A stretch of DNA of 38,753 bases. Source: Flavobacteriales bacterium. GTDB taxonomy: Bacteria > Bacteroidota > Bacteroidia > Flavobacteriales_D > Sanyastnellaceae. Shown piece after piece: positions 9,098 to 18,205 of this stretch. Position numbers and translations under genes: made by a program. The notes beneath the pieces were generated by a model, which worked only from the letters and a program-made list of their open reading frames with translations, was not told the origin of the DNA and did not search any database. Position 1 is the first letter of the stretch. The number at the start of each line of letters is the position of its first letter. The DNA is taken from NCBI GenBank assembly GCA_022428285.1, contig JAKMCX010000040.1, positions 1-38,753 of the forward strand. Direction: 5' to 3'.

Positions 9098-9113
9098 CAG
9101 GCCTTTGGGCCTG
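9098..9113. other. Second, smaller hairpin just after the T9SS gene stop codon
   Basis: CAGGCC-TTTG-GGCCTG. Confidence 0.5.
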
Positions 9114-9124
9114 TATTTCTTGGT

Positions 9125-10654
9125 TTAGTGGCGCTTGTTGATCGCGGTTGACCAGGTGGCGTTCCCGTCGGTTCCGCGCAAGAAGTAAGCGCCTGCAGGC
9201 AGGTCGGAGGTGTCGATGCGGAGCACCGTCTCTTGGGCAGTACCTGAGCGCATCCATTGACCGTTAGCATTGACCAAAACCCACGAAGTGGGGGCGTGTG
9301 ATGGAAGCACCACCGTTGCGGCATGAGTACAAGGGTTGGGATAGGCCAACACGTTGTGCTTTTCACCCGAAGTGCCAACCTGAGCGACGCCTGCACCAAA
9401 GAGGGCGCGCGCGTCACAGAGGGTCCAGCCCAATGCCCAATCTTGACCAGATCCATATTCGCTGACCACATTGATGGGGTCGGTGGCTTGTTGTCCGGCT
9501 GCGTCAAAGTTGAATTGGTAGTCGATGTCCAGCCCATTCATGATTTCGATGCCATTGTCTGCTGCGTAAGCGTCCAGCTGCGCATCTCCGTCTTCGACGT
9601 CGGTGCCGTCATAGTCCAGGGCGTCCTCGCAGTTGACCATTTTGATGTTGCTCAAAGTGAGGTCTCCAGTGAGGTAATGGTCAAAGGCATCCATGGGAGA
9701 TTCTTTGTCCTCGATTTCGATGCCTTCTGCCACGTTGGCAAACAATCCGTTGCTCACGTGGCCGCCTGATCCATTGCGGAAGAGCAGCCCTTGGCCATCG
9801 CCCACACCGACAATGGTCCAACCGGTTACCGTGGGTGTAGCCAATGGCATTTCGTCTGCAGAGACATTGCCGTCGTCAGAATCGTCGCCGTCCAATTCGC
9901 CGCCCCGATCACCGCTGAGGCCGGGCTGGTCTTGGATGGCGAGCCACTGTGCGTTGTTTTGGCCGTGGTAGCCTTGGTCCCAGTCGAAGCTGTCGTCGCC
10001 ACAAAAAGCCACAATGGCGTGGGTGATGGAGACAGCGCCTCCAAAGAATTCGATGCCGTCGTCCAGATTGGACACGACTTCAATGTGGTCGATGGTTGTG
10101 CCGCTGCCCACACCGGCCAAGGTCAGGCCATTGATTTCGTTGGCTGCACCCAGCTCAGTTCCGCCGTGGCGGATCGAGATATAGCGTAAGATTCCACTGT
10201 TGTCTGCGTCGTCGTCCCCTCCGTATTCGGCGAGGTTGTTGTCGGTGGGAATCCCTTCGATTTGAGCAGGCCCTCCAAAATTCGTGGTCGCATTGCCCAG
10301 GATGATGATGCCGCCCCATTGCCCTCGGGTATCATAGGCCACAGACCCGTCGAGGGGGTCTCCTTCAAAAGTGAAAACGATGGGCGCTTCAGCGGTTCCA
10401 TCGGCGATGATCTGTCCGCCTTTGGTCACGATCAATGCCGATGCGTCCACCCCACTTCCAGGCGCGCCCTTAACGGTAGTTCCGGCTTCAATGGTGAGGG
10501 TCTGTCCAGACTCAACGAACACATAGCCCGTGAGTACATAAGTGTTGTTGGAGGTCCAAGTGGTGGTTCCCGTGCTGCCCGAAACAGTGATGGTGTTCTG
10601 GGCGATAAGGTTTGTGGTCATCAAGCAGACCGCAAAGCAAAGCAAAGCTCTCAT
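9125..10654 (-). CDS. Secreted right-handed beta-helix-like protein with T9SS type A sorting domain
   Basis: Signal peptide MRALLCFAVCLMTTNLIAQ. 'TLTIEAGTTVKG...ALIVTKGGQIIADGTAEAPIVFTF...GQWGGIIILGNA'. C-terminal 'VLAYPNPCTHAATVVLP...LPAGAYFLRGTDG' (Por secretion tail). Start moved from 10753 to 10654. Confidence 0.88.
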   Translation of the reverse strand: MRALLCFAVCLMTTNLIAQNTITVSGSTGTTTWTSNNTYVLTGYVFVESGQTLTIEAGTTVKGAPGSGVDASALIVTKGGQIIADGTAEAPIVFTFEGDPLDGSVAYDTRGQWGGIIILGNATTNFGGPAQIEGIPTDNNLAEYGGDDDADNSGILRYISIRHGGTELGAANEINGLTLAGVGSGTTIDHIEVVSNLDDGIEFFGGAVSITHAIVAFCGDDSFDWDQGYHGQNNAQWLAIQDQPGLSGDRGGELDGDDSDDGNVSADEMPLATPTVTGWTIVGVGDGQGLLFRNGSGGHVSNGLFANVAEGIEIEDKESPMDAFDHYLTGDLTLSNIKMVNCEDALDYDGTDVEDGDAQLDAYAADNGIEIMNGLDIDYQFNFDAAGQQATDPINVVSEYGSGQDWALGWTLCDARALFGAGVAQVGTSGEKHNVLAYPNPCTHAATVVLPSHAPTSWVLVNANGQWMRSGTAQETVLRIDTSDLPAGAYFLRGTDGNATWSTAINKRH

Positions 10655-10843
10655 GGCAATGGTGTATGTAATGGTTGTGAATTGATGCTGCAATCTCCAC
10701 CGCCATTGCCACCGGCATGTTGGTTCAATTTTAACTCTGAGTAAAACCCACATTCCTTTTTGTGCAGGTCTTTGTTAACCTGCTCCCTCTGGCCCTGTGC
10801 AGGCAGGTTCTTTTCACCCTCGTTCCTTGAGGATTGTCGCAGG

Positions 10844-11779
10844 TTAAATCATGGGCACCCACAGGCATTGAACGATGCCCAAGATCAGGGTCGCCAGTGT
10901 GGCCCTTGAGAGTGCTTTCCAATTTGGAACAGTTCGGGTCATCAGCCACATGCACCAGGCCCAACCTGGGAACGGCGCGGCCCAAGTGGCCCAAGCAGCC
11001 GGTTCCGAAATGTGGCCCCAACGGAGCACGCCTCCGGCGTACATGATGGCAACCAATGCCCACAGAGCGATGCAGAGCCAACGGGTCTTGGCTGTTCCAT
11101 ACTGCAGTGGGAAGGTCGCTTTGCCTGCTGCTTCGTCGCCCTCTATGTCCATGGCGTCTTTGGCGAGTTCTCGAACCATTCCGATGGCCATGGCCATGAG
11201 TCCGTAGGCGCCCAAATTTTGGATCAGATTCAATTGCATTTGGGGAGATGCTGTTGGGGCTTCCATTACAGCCAACCACAGGGGGACCAACCCGAGCAGC
11301 ATGGCGATGGCGGCATTTCCAATCAGGGGTTGGGCCTTCCAACTGGCGCTGTAACGCCAGAGTATCCAGCTCACCAATGCCGCCATGACAATCGGCCCCA
11401 CAGAACCGATGGACCAAGACAGATGGCAGGCCAAGGCCAGGCCCAAGAAGTTCAAGACCTGGTGGGTCAAGATCAGTACCCTCCGCTTGACAGTGCGGTC
11501 AACGATGGCCCGCTCGGGGCGGTTGATGCGGTCCTCATGTACGTCGAAATAGGCGTTGATGATGTTGCCTGCAGCCATGAGGAGCAGCATCACCAGGGTG
11601 GCCTCAAAGATTTGGAACGGCGCGGTGACCAAGGCGCCCTCCTGGAGCGGCCATCTCGCCATCCAGCCATACCGGATCAGGCACAGCGTGAATGCGGCAA
11701 TGGCCAGATTGCGGGGCCGTGAAAGGCTGATGATGCCGCGTAGATTGCCGCGTTTGCTGGACAGAGGAGGGGCAGCCAT
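10844..11779 (-). CDS. UbiA-family prenyltransferase (geranylgeranylglycerol-phosphate geranylgeranyltransferase-like)
   Basis: 'AAGNIINAYFDVHEDRINRPERAIVDRTV' (NxxxDxxxD) and second motif 'AKDAMDIEGDEAAGKATFPLQYG'; multiple TM segments. Confidence 0.85.
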   Translation of the reverse strand: MAAPPLSSKRGNLRGIISLSRPRNLAIAAFTLCLIRYGWMARWPLQEGALVTAPFQIFEATLVMLLLMAAGNIINAYFDVHEDRINRPERAIVDRTVKRRVLILTHQVLNFLGLALACHLSWSIGSVGPIVMAALVSWILWRYSASWKAQPLIGNAAIAMLLGLVPLWLAVMEAPTASPQMQLNLIQNLGAYGLMAMAIGMVRELAKDAMDIEGDEAAGKATFPLQYGTAKTRWLCIALWALVAIMYAGGVLRWGHISEPAAWATWAAPFPGWAWCMWLMTRTVPNWKALSRATLATLILGIVQCLWVPMI

Positions 11780-11783
11780 GGTA

Positions 11784-12782
11784 TTAGGAACGGTGTGCGG
11801 CGTCGATGAGTTCAGATTGCCCCGCCCGTGTTCTGACGTAATTGAAGCCCGGGTGAATGGCGGAAGATCCCGCGCGTCCTTGGGTGTCCATCGCGAGGTA
11901 GCCCACTTGAAGGTCTTTCACGGACATTTTTTTCATGATGCGGTCGACGGCCTCCTCGCACGCTGTCTGGGGGTCGCGGCCTTGACGAATGAGTTCCACC
12001 ACCAAGAAAGACCCCAGGGTTTTCATGACGGCTTCTCCGAGGCCTGTAGCCGTGCAAGCACCCACCTCATTGTCCACAAAAAGGCCGGCACCTATGATGG
12101 GGCTGTCGCCTACGCGGCCGCGCAGTTTGTAGGCCAACCCACTGGTTGTGCAAGCGCCTGCCAGGTTGCCCTCGAGGTCTTGGGCGATCATGCCAATGGT
12201 GTCGTGGTTTTCTACGTTAATGATGGGTTTGTACTCCGCGCTTTGCCGCCACTTTTCCCAGGCGGCTTTGCTGTCGGGTGTGAGCAGGTCGCGCGTTTCA
12301 AACCCCTGATCAAGGGCGAATTCACGGGCGCCATCTCCTGCGAGCAGCACATGGGGGGTGTTTTCCATGACGGCCCGAGCGACCTTTACGGGGTGTTCGA
12401 TGTCTTCCAAGAAGCACACTCCTCCGGCATCACCTGAAGGCCCCATTACGCAGGCATCCAACGTGACCCGCCCCGAGCGGTCCGGACGGCCTCCGAGGCC
12501 TACTGAAGTTCCTGTGGGGTCGCTCTCAACCAATGCGGTTCCTTCTACGACAGCATCCAATGCGCTGCCCCCGGCCTGCATTTGTCTCCAGCCTTCTTCA
12601 TTGGATGTGAAGCCGTGGTTCCAAGTGCTGAGCATGTGTCCCTCTCTGAACCGGTCTCCTTCACCCCCAGCAATGTTGGTCAGTGGGACAGGTGAATCGG
12701 CACGTAAAAGGCGGACGGGGTCAAGTCCAAGCACAGCAGCCATGGCGGCTGCCCTGCGCAAAAAGGCACGGCGTTGCAGCAT
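11784..12782 (-). CDS. Glycosylasparaginase / N4-(beta-N-acetylglucosaminyl)-L-asparaginase, Ntn hydrolase with Tat-like signal
   Basis: 'ENHDTIGMIAQDLEGNLAGACTTSGLAYKLRGRVGDSPIIGAGLFVDNEVGACTATGLGE'. N-terminus 'RRAFLRRAAAMAAVLG'. Confidence 0.9.
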   Translation of the reverse strand: MLQRRAFLRRAAAMAAVLGLDPVRLLRADSPVPLTNIAGGEGDRFREGHMLSTWNHGFTSNEEGWRQMQAGGSALDAVVEGTALVESDPTGTSVGLGGRPDRSGRVTLDACVMGPSGDAGGVCFLEDIEHPVKVARAVMENTPHVLLAGDGAREFALDQGFETRDLLTPDSKAAWEKWRQSAEYKPIINVENHDTIGMIAQDLEGNLAGACTTSGLAYKLRGRVGDSPIIGAGLFVDNEVGACTATGLGEAVMKTLGSFLVVELIRQGRDPQTACEEAVDRIMKKMSVKDLQVGYLAMDTQGRAGSSAIHPGFNYVRTRAGQSELIDAAHRS

Positions 12783-12791
12783 GTGTCCAAT

Positions 12792-15152
12792 TTAGGTTGC
12801 CTTGGACCGTCTTGGCAGCAAGAGCAAAGGGAGAACCGCCAAATCGACGAATACCGCGAAACACAGCGTCAATGAGACGAGCAATCCAATGTGAAATGTG
12901 CCTTCGAAACTGCTGAGCATCAGGGTCGAAAACCCGCCACATAGGATAATGGAGGTCACCACAATCGCTTTTCCCGTGGACAAGAAGGTGCGCCTCAGCG
13001 CCCAAATGGGGGCGCGGCCTTGTTGTAGCAGAATTCTGTATTTGGCCAAAAAGTGGAGGGTATCGTCGACGGCGATGCCAAAAGCGATGGTGAAAATAAT
13101 GGAGGTGGACACCTTGAGGTCGATGTCCATGGCCCCCATGAAGCCTGCAATAAAGAGCAGGGGCAGGACATTGGGAACCAAGGAAATCAAGGTCATTTTG
13201 AGGCTCCGGAACAACAGGCCCACGATCAAGGCTACAGCGGCAAAAGCGATGAGCAAGCCCAGCACCATATCGGAGGCGAGAAAACGGTTGTTGAGGTCGA
13301 TGAGGCTTGCGGTGCCTGTGATGTGGGCTGTGAAAGGGGGCGATTCAAAGTGAGCGGCCATGTGATCGTCCAAGCGTGATTGGAATTTGGCGTTCCGTTT
13401 CGCCAACTCCTTGGCGCCCAAATCAGCGGTTTTGGCGGTGATGCGGGCGAGTCCAATGTCGGTGTTGACCACGTCGGACCAGCCGGGGCTAGATGAGTTG
13501 CTGTTGTTTTTTCCCCACTTGGACAGCCGCTTGAGGAGTTTTTCCAAGGCCGCCCCCTCTGGAATTCGGTCCGCAGAAGGCCGGTCGCCGTTCATCAGTC
13601 TGTGGGCCGTTCTCGCTGCTGTGGCAGGCCCGAGCACACTTCCAGCGCCAATGTCTTCTCTGAGCCAACGCTCCACGCTGTCCACGGTGGCCAGCACTTT
13701 TGGTTCGGACATGATGTCCCGGCCAGCTTCGAACTCCAAAGCCAATTCATAGGGCCGAACGCCGGCAAAAGACCGCTCGAAGAAGTTGAATTCTTGGCGC
13801 AAGGGGTCATCGTCACGCAAGTCCTCGAGGAGGAAGTTGTTGACCTCGATGTTGGTCACCAAGCCCACACTCACCAACGTGAAAAACCCTGTTGTGATGA
13901 GGATGGCCTTGCGGTGGCGGAGGATGCGGATGAACCAACGGGACAGCCAAGGTGTCCATGGCGATGCGGATGCGCTAGAGGAACCAGTGGCTTGTTTGAT
14001 GGGCGCTTTGGATCGAATGAGCACCGCCGGAAGCAAGGTAAAGGCCAGGGCGAAAGCGATGAAGACCCCCGCTGCTGTGTAGAGGCCGAACTCTCGGATG
14101 GGCACAATGGCAGAGGACAACAAGGTCAGGAATCCCAAAGCGGTGGTCAGCGACGTGAGAAACGTGGCGAGTCCTACTTCTTTGAAGGCTTTGCGCAGCG
14201 CATCAAAAGGGGCCAAGCCACTGCGCAACTCATCGAGATAGCGGGTGATGATGTGTACTACATCGCTCATGCCCACCACAAAAATGATCGTCGGCAGGAC
14301 AATCGTCATGATGTCGATGCCTTTGCCGGTAACCTCCATAAAGGCCAGTGTGCCTAATCCGCTGAGCAGAATAACCGTCAGTGGAATCACAATGCCCCAC
14401 CAGGTGCGGAATGCGATGAAGAGGAAGGTGATCAGCAGTATGAGGCCCAGTCCCACAAAGAGGGCCACTTCCCGTTCCATGACAGACACATAGTGGACTT
14501 GGGCGTGTGCCCGGCCAGCCCGGTGTGTTTCCACCTTTATTCCGCGCTCGGTTTGGATGTCATTCCACCGCTTCAATACAGCATCGACGTCGGCGGCAAT
14601 CTCATCGCAGCCCTGCTTGGAGAGCATGGCTTTTTGGCCGACGGTCAGGGCCAAGGATTTGCCGTCTGCACTGAACAGACTGCCCACCCACTGATCGCTG
14701 CGCCAGAGGTAGCTGCTGTCGGCGGCGTAATGCTGGGGTGAATCCCAGCGCAGAATCGGCCGCTGAAACACCATGCCCAACACGGGGTCTTGCACAGGAA
14801 GGCTCAGCGCTGTGGGGTCGATCACCTGCGTGACCCCATTGACCGTTCCCAAGGAGTCTGAAAGCATGCGGACGGCACCCAAGAATTCTTGGTCAAAAAC
14901 CCCGTCTTCGTGCTGGACTCCAACGAGAATGAAGTCATTGTCCGTGCTAAAGGCCTCTCGGAATTGGAGGTAAAACGCCGTTTCGGGTTGGCCTTGGGGA
15001 AAGAAGGCCTCAAAGTCATAGTTGAAGCCTATTTGAGAAGCCCGCCACCCCGAAAACACCGTGACCAGCGCTATGGCCGCGAGGATCCAAACGGACCTGC
15101 GTTGCCACTGCGCTGCAGCAGTGGAGTCTTCGGGTGGAGAAGCTGTGTTCAT
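12792..15152 (-). CDS. MMPL/RND-superfamily exporter
   Basis: Two repeated TM blocks: 'FVVGMSDVVHIITRYLDELRSG' and 'FGIAVDDTLHFLAKYRILLQQG'; 786 aa. Confidence 0.9.
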   Translation of the reverse strand: MNTASPPEDSTAAAQWQRRSVWILAAIALVTVFSGWRASQIGFNYDFEAFFPQGQPETAFYLQFREAFSTDNDFILVGVQHEDGVFDQEFLGAVRMLSDSLGTVNGVTQVIDPTALSLPVQDPVLGMVFQRPILRWDSPQHYAADSSYLWRSDQWVGSLFSADGKSLALTVGQKAMLSKQGCDEIAADVDAVLKRWNDIQTERGIKVETHRAGRAHAQVHYVSVMEREVALFVGLGLILLITFLFIAFRTWWGIVIPLTVILLSGLGTLAFMEVTGKGIDIMTIVLPTIIFVVGMSDVVHIITRYLDELRSGLAPFDALRKAFKEVGLATFLTSLTTALGFLTLLSSAIVPIREFGLYTAAGVFIAFALAFTLLPAVLIRSKAPIKQATGSSSASASPWTPWLSRWFIRILRHRKAILITTGFFTLVSVGLVTNIEVNNFLLEDLRDDDPLRQEFNFFERSFAGVRPYELALEFEAGRDIMSEPKVLATVDSVERWLREDIGAGSVLGPATAARTAHRLMNGDRPSADRIPEGAALEKLLKRLSKWGKNNSNSSSPGWSDVVNTDIGLARITAKTADLGAKELAKRNAKFQSRLDDHMAAHFESPPFTAHITGTASLIDLNNRFLASDMVLGLLIAFAAVALIVGLLFRSLKMTLISLVPNVLPLLFIAGFMGAMDIDLKVSTSIIFTIAFGIAVDDTLHFLAKYRILLQQGRAPIWALRRTFLSTGKAIVVTSIILCGGFSTLMLSSFEGTFHIGLLVSLTLCFAVFVDLAVLPLLLLPRRSKAT

Positions 15153-15233
15153 TTGCGGGGTTTGGCGAAGCCTGACATCGCCGTTTATCTTCCAATGAAC
15201 ACCCCCGCCGCGGTGGGGTTCTCGGAGAAATTA

Positions 15234-15261
15234 AAAAGGCGGCCCCAGAGGACCGCCTTTT
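15234..15261 (-). terminator. Rho-independent-type terminator downstream of dnaK
   Basis: AAAAGGCGG ... CCGCCTTTT (arms 15234-15242 and 15253-15261), 20 bp past the dnaK stop. Confidence 0.8.
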
Positions 15262-15281
15262 CTCAATGTTGTAACAGAAGA

Positions 15282-17195
15282 TTACTTGTCTTCGCTGACT
15301 TCTTCGAAATCAACGTCGGTGACTTCCTCGTCGCCTGCGCCTGATTCGGCTGAAGCTCCGGCTCCGGCAGCATCTGCTCCGCCGGCAGCTTGGCTGGCGT
15401 TGTACATGTCTTCGCTGGCCGATGCAAACACCTGGTTCAGCGCTTCAATACCGGCTTTGCAACGGTCGATATCTTGGGCACCGTGGGCTTCCTTCAATTC
15501 TGCGATGGCAGCTTCGATGGGGCCTTTCTTGTCTTCGGGCAGTTTGTCTCCGAATTCGCTCAACTGCTTCTCCGTTTGGAAGACAAGGCTGTCGGCTTGG
15601 TTCAAGACTTCTACACGCTCCTTGGCTTCTTTGTCAGAGTCCGCGTTGGCGGCGGCCTCATCCTTCATGCGTTGGATTTCATCGTCGCTCAGTCCGCTGG
15701 ACGCTTCGATGCGAATGCGCTGCTCTTTGCCTGTGGTCTTGTCCTTGGCGCTCACATTGATGATGCCGTTGGCGTCGATGTCAAAGGAGACTTCGATTTG
15801 AGGCACACCGCGTTGGGCTGGAGGAATGTCCGACAATTGGAACCGTCCGATGGAGCGGTTGTCATTGGCCATGGACCTTTCACCTTGCAAGACATTGATG
15901 TCCACGCTGGGCTGGTTGTCGCTCGCCGTTGAGAAGGTCTCGCTCTTTTTGGTTGGAATCGTGGTGTTGGCCTCGATCAGCTTGGTCATGACTCCGCCCA
16001 TGGTTTCGATGCCGAGTGAGAGTGGCGTCACGTCCAAGAGCAACACGTCCTTCACGTCGCCGCTGAGGACGCCGCCTTGGATGGCTGCACCAACAGCTAC
16101 AACTTCGTCTGGATTGACGCCTTTTGAAGGCTCTTTTCCAAAGAAGGCTTTGACGGCATCCTGCACGGATGGAATCCGGGTTGATCCACCTACGAGGATG
16201 ACCTCGTCGATGTCACTGTTGTCCAAACCGGCTGCCTTCATGGCGGTGCGGCAAGGCTCGATGGTCCGCTTGATCAGCGAATCGGCCAATTGTTCAAACT
16301 TCGCGCGGCTCAATGAACGGACGAGGTGCTTTGGCACGCCGTCCACAGGCATGATGTACGGAAGGTTGATTTCGGTGTTGTTGGTGCTGCTGAGCTCGAT
16401 TTTGGCCTTTTCTGCGGCCTCTTTCAAACGCTGCAGTGCCATGGGGTCCTTGCTCAGGTCCAATCCGCCGTTTTCGTCCTTGAATTCAGCAACGAGCCAA
16501 TCGATGATGATTTGGTCGAAGTCGTCACCCCCCAAGTGGGTGTCACCGTCTGTAGACAGCACTTCGAAAACACCGTCTCCGAGTTCCAGAATGCTCACGT
16601 CGTGGGTTCCACCACCGAGGTCAAACACCACAATCTTCTGGTCGATGGACTTCTTGTCCAAACCATAGGCCAATGCCGCCGCTGTAGGCTCGTTGATGAT
16701 GCGCTTGACTTCGAGTCCTGCGATCTCACCGGCTTCTTTGGTCGCCTGGCGCTGGCTGTCGTTGAAGTAAGCAGGAACGGTGATGACCGCTCCGGTCACT
16801 TCCGTGCCGAGGTAGTCCTCAGCAGTCTTCTTCATCTTCTGCAGGATCATGGCGCTGATTTCCTGCGGGGAGTAGTTCCGGTCGTCAATTTTGATCCGGG
16901 CAGTTCCACCGTCAGCTTCGACCACTTCATAAGGAACCCTTCCGGATTCTTTGGAAGCCTCGCTGTACATCTGTCCCATGAAGCGCTTCACGGAGGAGAT
17001 GGTCTTGGTGGGGTTGGTGATGGCTTGACGCTTGGCGGGATCTCCGACTTTACGTTCTCCATCTGCGACGAAGGCCACCATGGATGGGGTGGTTCGCTTG
17101 CCTTCGCTGTTGTTGATGACCACAGGCTCGTTGCCTTCCATTACGGCAACACAAGAGTTGGTTGTGCCGAGGTCGATACCGATGATTTTGCTCAT
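15282..17195 (-). CDS. dnaK: Molecular chaperone DnaK (Hsp70)
   Basis: '[42 protein letters not shown]...[23 protein letters not shown]'. Start moved from 17366 to 17195. Confidence 0.98.
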   Translation of the reverse strand: MSKIIGIDLGTTNSCVAVMEGNEPVVINNSEGKRTTPSMVAFVADGERKVGDPAKRQAITNPTKTISSVKRFMGQMYSEASKESGRVPYEVVEADGGTARIKIDDRNYSPQEISAMILQKMKKTAEDYLGTEVTGAVITVPAYFNDSQRQATKEAGEIAGLEVKRIINEPTAAALAYGLDKKSIDQKIVVFDLGGGTHDVSILELGDGVFEVLSTDGDTHLGGDDFDQIIIDWLVAEFKDENGGLDLSKDPMALQRLKEAAEKAKIELSSTNNTEINLPYIMPVDGVPKHLVRSLSRAKFEQLADSLIKRTIEPCRTAMKAAGLDNSDIDEVILVGGSTRIPSVQDAVKAFFGKEPSKGVNPDEVVAVGAAIQGGVLSGDVKDVLLLDVTPLSLGIETMGGVMTKLIEANTTIPTKKSETFSTASDNQPSVDINVLQGERSMANDNRSIGRFQLSDIPPAQRGVPQIEVSFDIDANGIINVSAKDKTTGKEQRIRIEASSGLSDDEIQRMKDEAAANADSDKEAKERVEVLNQADSLVFQTEKQLSEFGDKLPEDKKGPIEAAIAELKEAHGAQDIDRCKAGIEALNQVFASASEDMYNASQAAGGADAAGAGASAESGAGDEEVTDVDFEEVSEDK

Positions 17196-17283
17196 ATGTG
17201 GAATTTGTAGGGTTTTCTCTTCAAGGTGCCTTGCGGCTCGCTGGCCTACAGTCAAATGCAATGCCAAGCGCGGCACAAGCCTT

Positions 17284-17335
17284 GGAGACTGACATGTTGT
17301 CGCAGTCTGTGGCATGGACTGACAGGTTTGTCGCA
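17284..17335. promoter_or_regulatory. Two tandem GACTGACA-N-TTGTCGCA elements upstream of dnaK (candidate operator)
   Basis: 17287-17304 GACTGACATGTTGTCGCA and 17317-17335 GACTGACAGGTTTGTCGCA. Each contains a GACA-N3/4-TGTC dyad; spacing is 30 bp. Confidence 0.5.
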
Positions 17336-17369
17336 AAAGCGAGGCCACAGGGTGCATCTTTGTCACTTC

Positions 17370-18143
17370 ATGGTGGCAGTGGATGACAGGGGAATACCCC
17401 TCACTTTGGATGGAATTCCGCAGAGGATGGTTTCTCTGGTTCCTTCTTTGACGGAGACTTTGGTGGATTTAGGGGCGGAAGACCGCATTGTTGGGCTCAC
17501 AAAATTTTGTGTTAAGCCCGATCATTTGCGCCGAGAACGGACACGAATCGGGGGAACCAAAGGGGTGAATCTTGGTGCGATTATGGACCTTCAGCCTGAT
17601 TTGGTGCTGGCCAATTTGGAGGAGAACGACGCGCAAGATGTGATGGCCCTTGAAATTGCGGGCATTCCCTGTTGGGTTTGTGATGTTCGTTCTGTGGAAC
17701 GCGCTTTTCAGTTGCTGGCCGATTTGGGCCATTTGGTCGGATGCGCAGAAAAAGGGGAGGAGATGGCGCTCGAGGTGCGTGCTTCATGGACAAGGGGACA
17801 GGCCTCATTTTCGCCGCCTTTCCAAAAGGTGGCCTATGCCGTTTGGCGCTCTCCATGGATGTGGGCGGGATCAGATGCCTACATCCAGGACGTGCTGCGC
17901 TGGTGGGGTTGGTCGCCATGGCCAGAAACCTCGCGGTATCCTGAGCGCACCATTGACGATGTTTCTGCTGCTGGGGTAGAGGGGGTGTTGTTGCCATCAG
18001 AGCCCTTTCCTTTTAAAGAGATGCACCTCGAGGAGGTCGGTGACCTTCCCGCCCATTTGGTGGACGGTGAGATGTTCAGTTGGTACGGGAGCCGAATGGT
18101 CCATGTCCCCGCCTATTTCGAAGGTTGGGATTTTAAGGTTTGA
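17370..18143 (+). CDS. Helical-backbone metal receptor (TroA/BtuF-like substrate-binding fold), no evident signal peptide
   Basis: '[73 protein letters not shown]'. Start at MVAVDDRG. Confidence 0.8.
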   Translation: MVAVDDRGIPLTLDGIPQRMVSLVPSLTETLVDLGAEDRIVGLTKFCVKPDHLRRERTRIGGTKGVNLGAIMDLQPDLVLANLEENDAQDVMALEIAGIPCWVCDVRSVERAFQLLADLGHLVGCAEKGEEMALEVRASWTRGQASFSPPFQKVAYAVWRSPWMWAGSDAYIQDVLRWWGWSPWPETSRYPERTIDDVSAAGVEGVLLPSEPFPFKEMHLEEVGDLPAHLVDGEMFSWYGSRMVHVPAYFEGWDFKV

Positions 18144-18205
18144 ATGCGGTGTTTTCACCACTTTTGCGCCGCAATGGTGCCGATGTTTCCACTTGTACAG
18201 AATAG

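Noticed and set aside
13602-14357. 251-aa ORF antisense to the MMPL transporter, and similar shadow ORFs (5759..6532, 11012..11722, 11556..12437, 34048..34830)
   Set aside because: All overlap well-supported genes on the other strand; compositions are low-complexity or mirrored and no family is recognisable.
15201-15219. ACCCC-N8-GGGGT inverted repeat upstream of the MMPL gene
   Set aside because: Short GC-rich dyad with no other support; the dnaK terminator just beyond explains the structured region.
16326-17210. 294-aa plus-strand ORF opposite dnaK (also 15826..16668)
   Set aside because: Antisense to a strongly supported dnaK. Long antisense frames in hsp70 genes are a known codon-usage by-product; the translation shows no recognisable domain or signal.
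18144-18175. Small GGTG-tttt-CACC hairpin followed by acttttg between 18143 and 18206
   Set aside because: A 4-bp stem is too short to call a terminator; the following CACTTTTG is more likely a -7-like promoter box, and this is uncertain.
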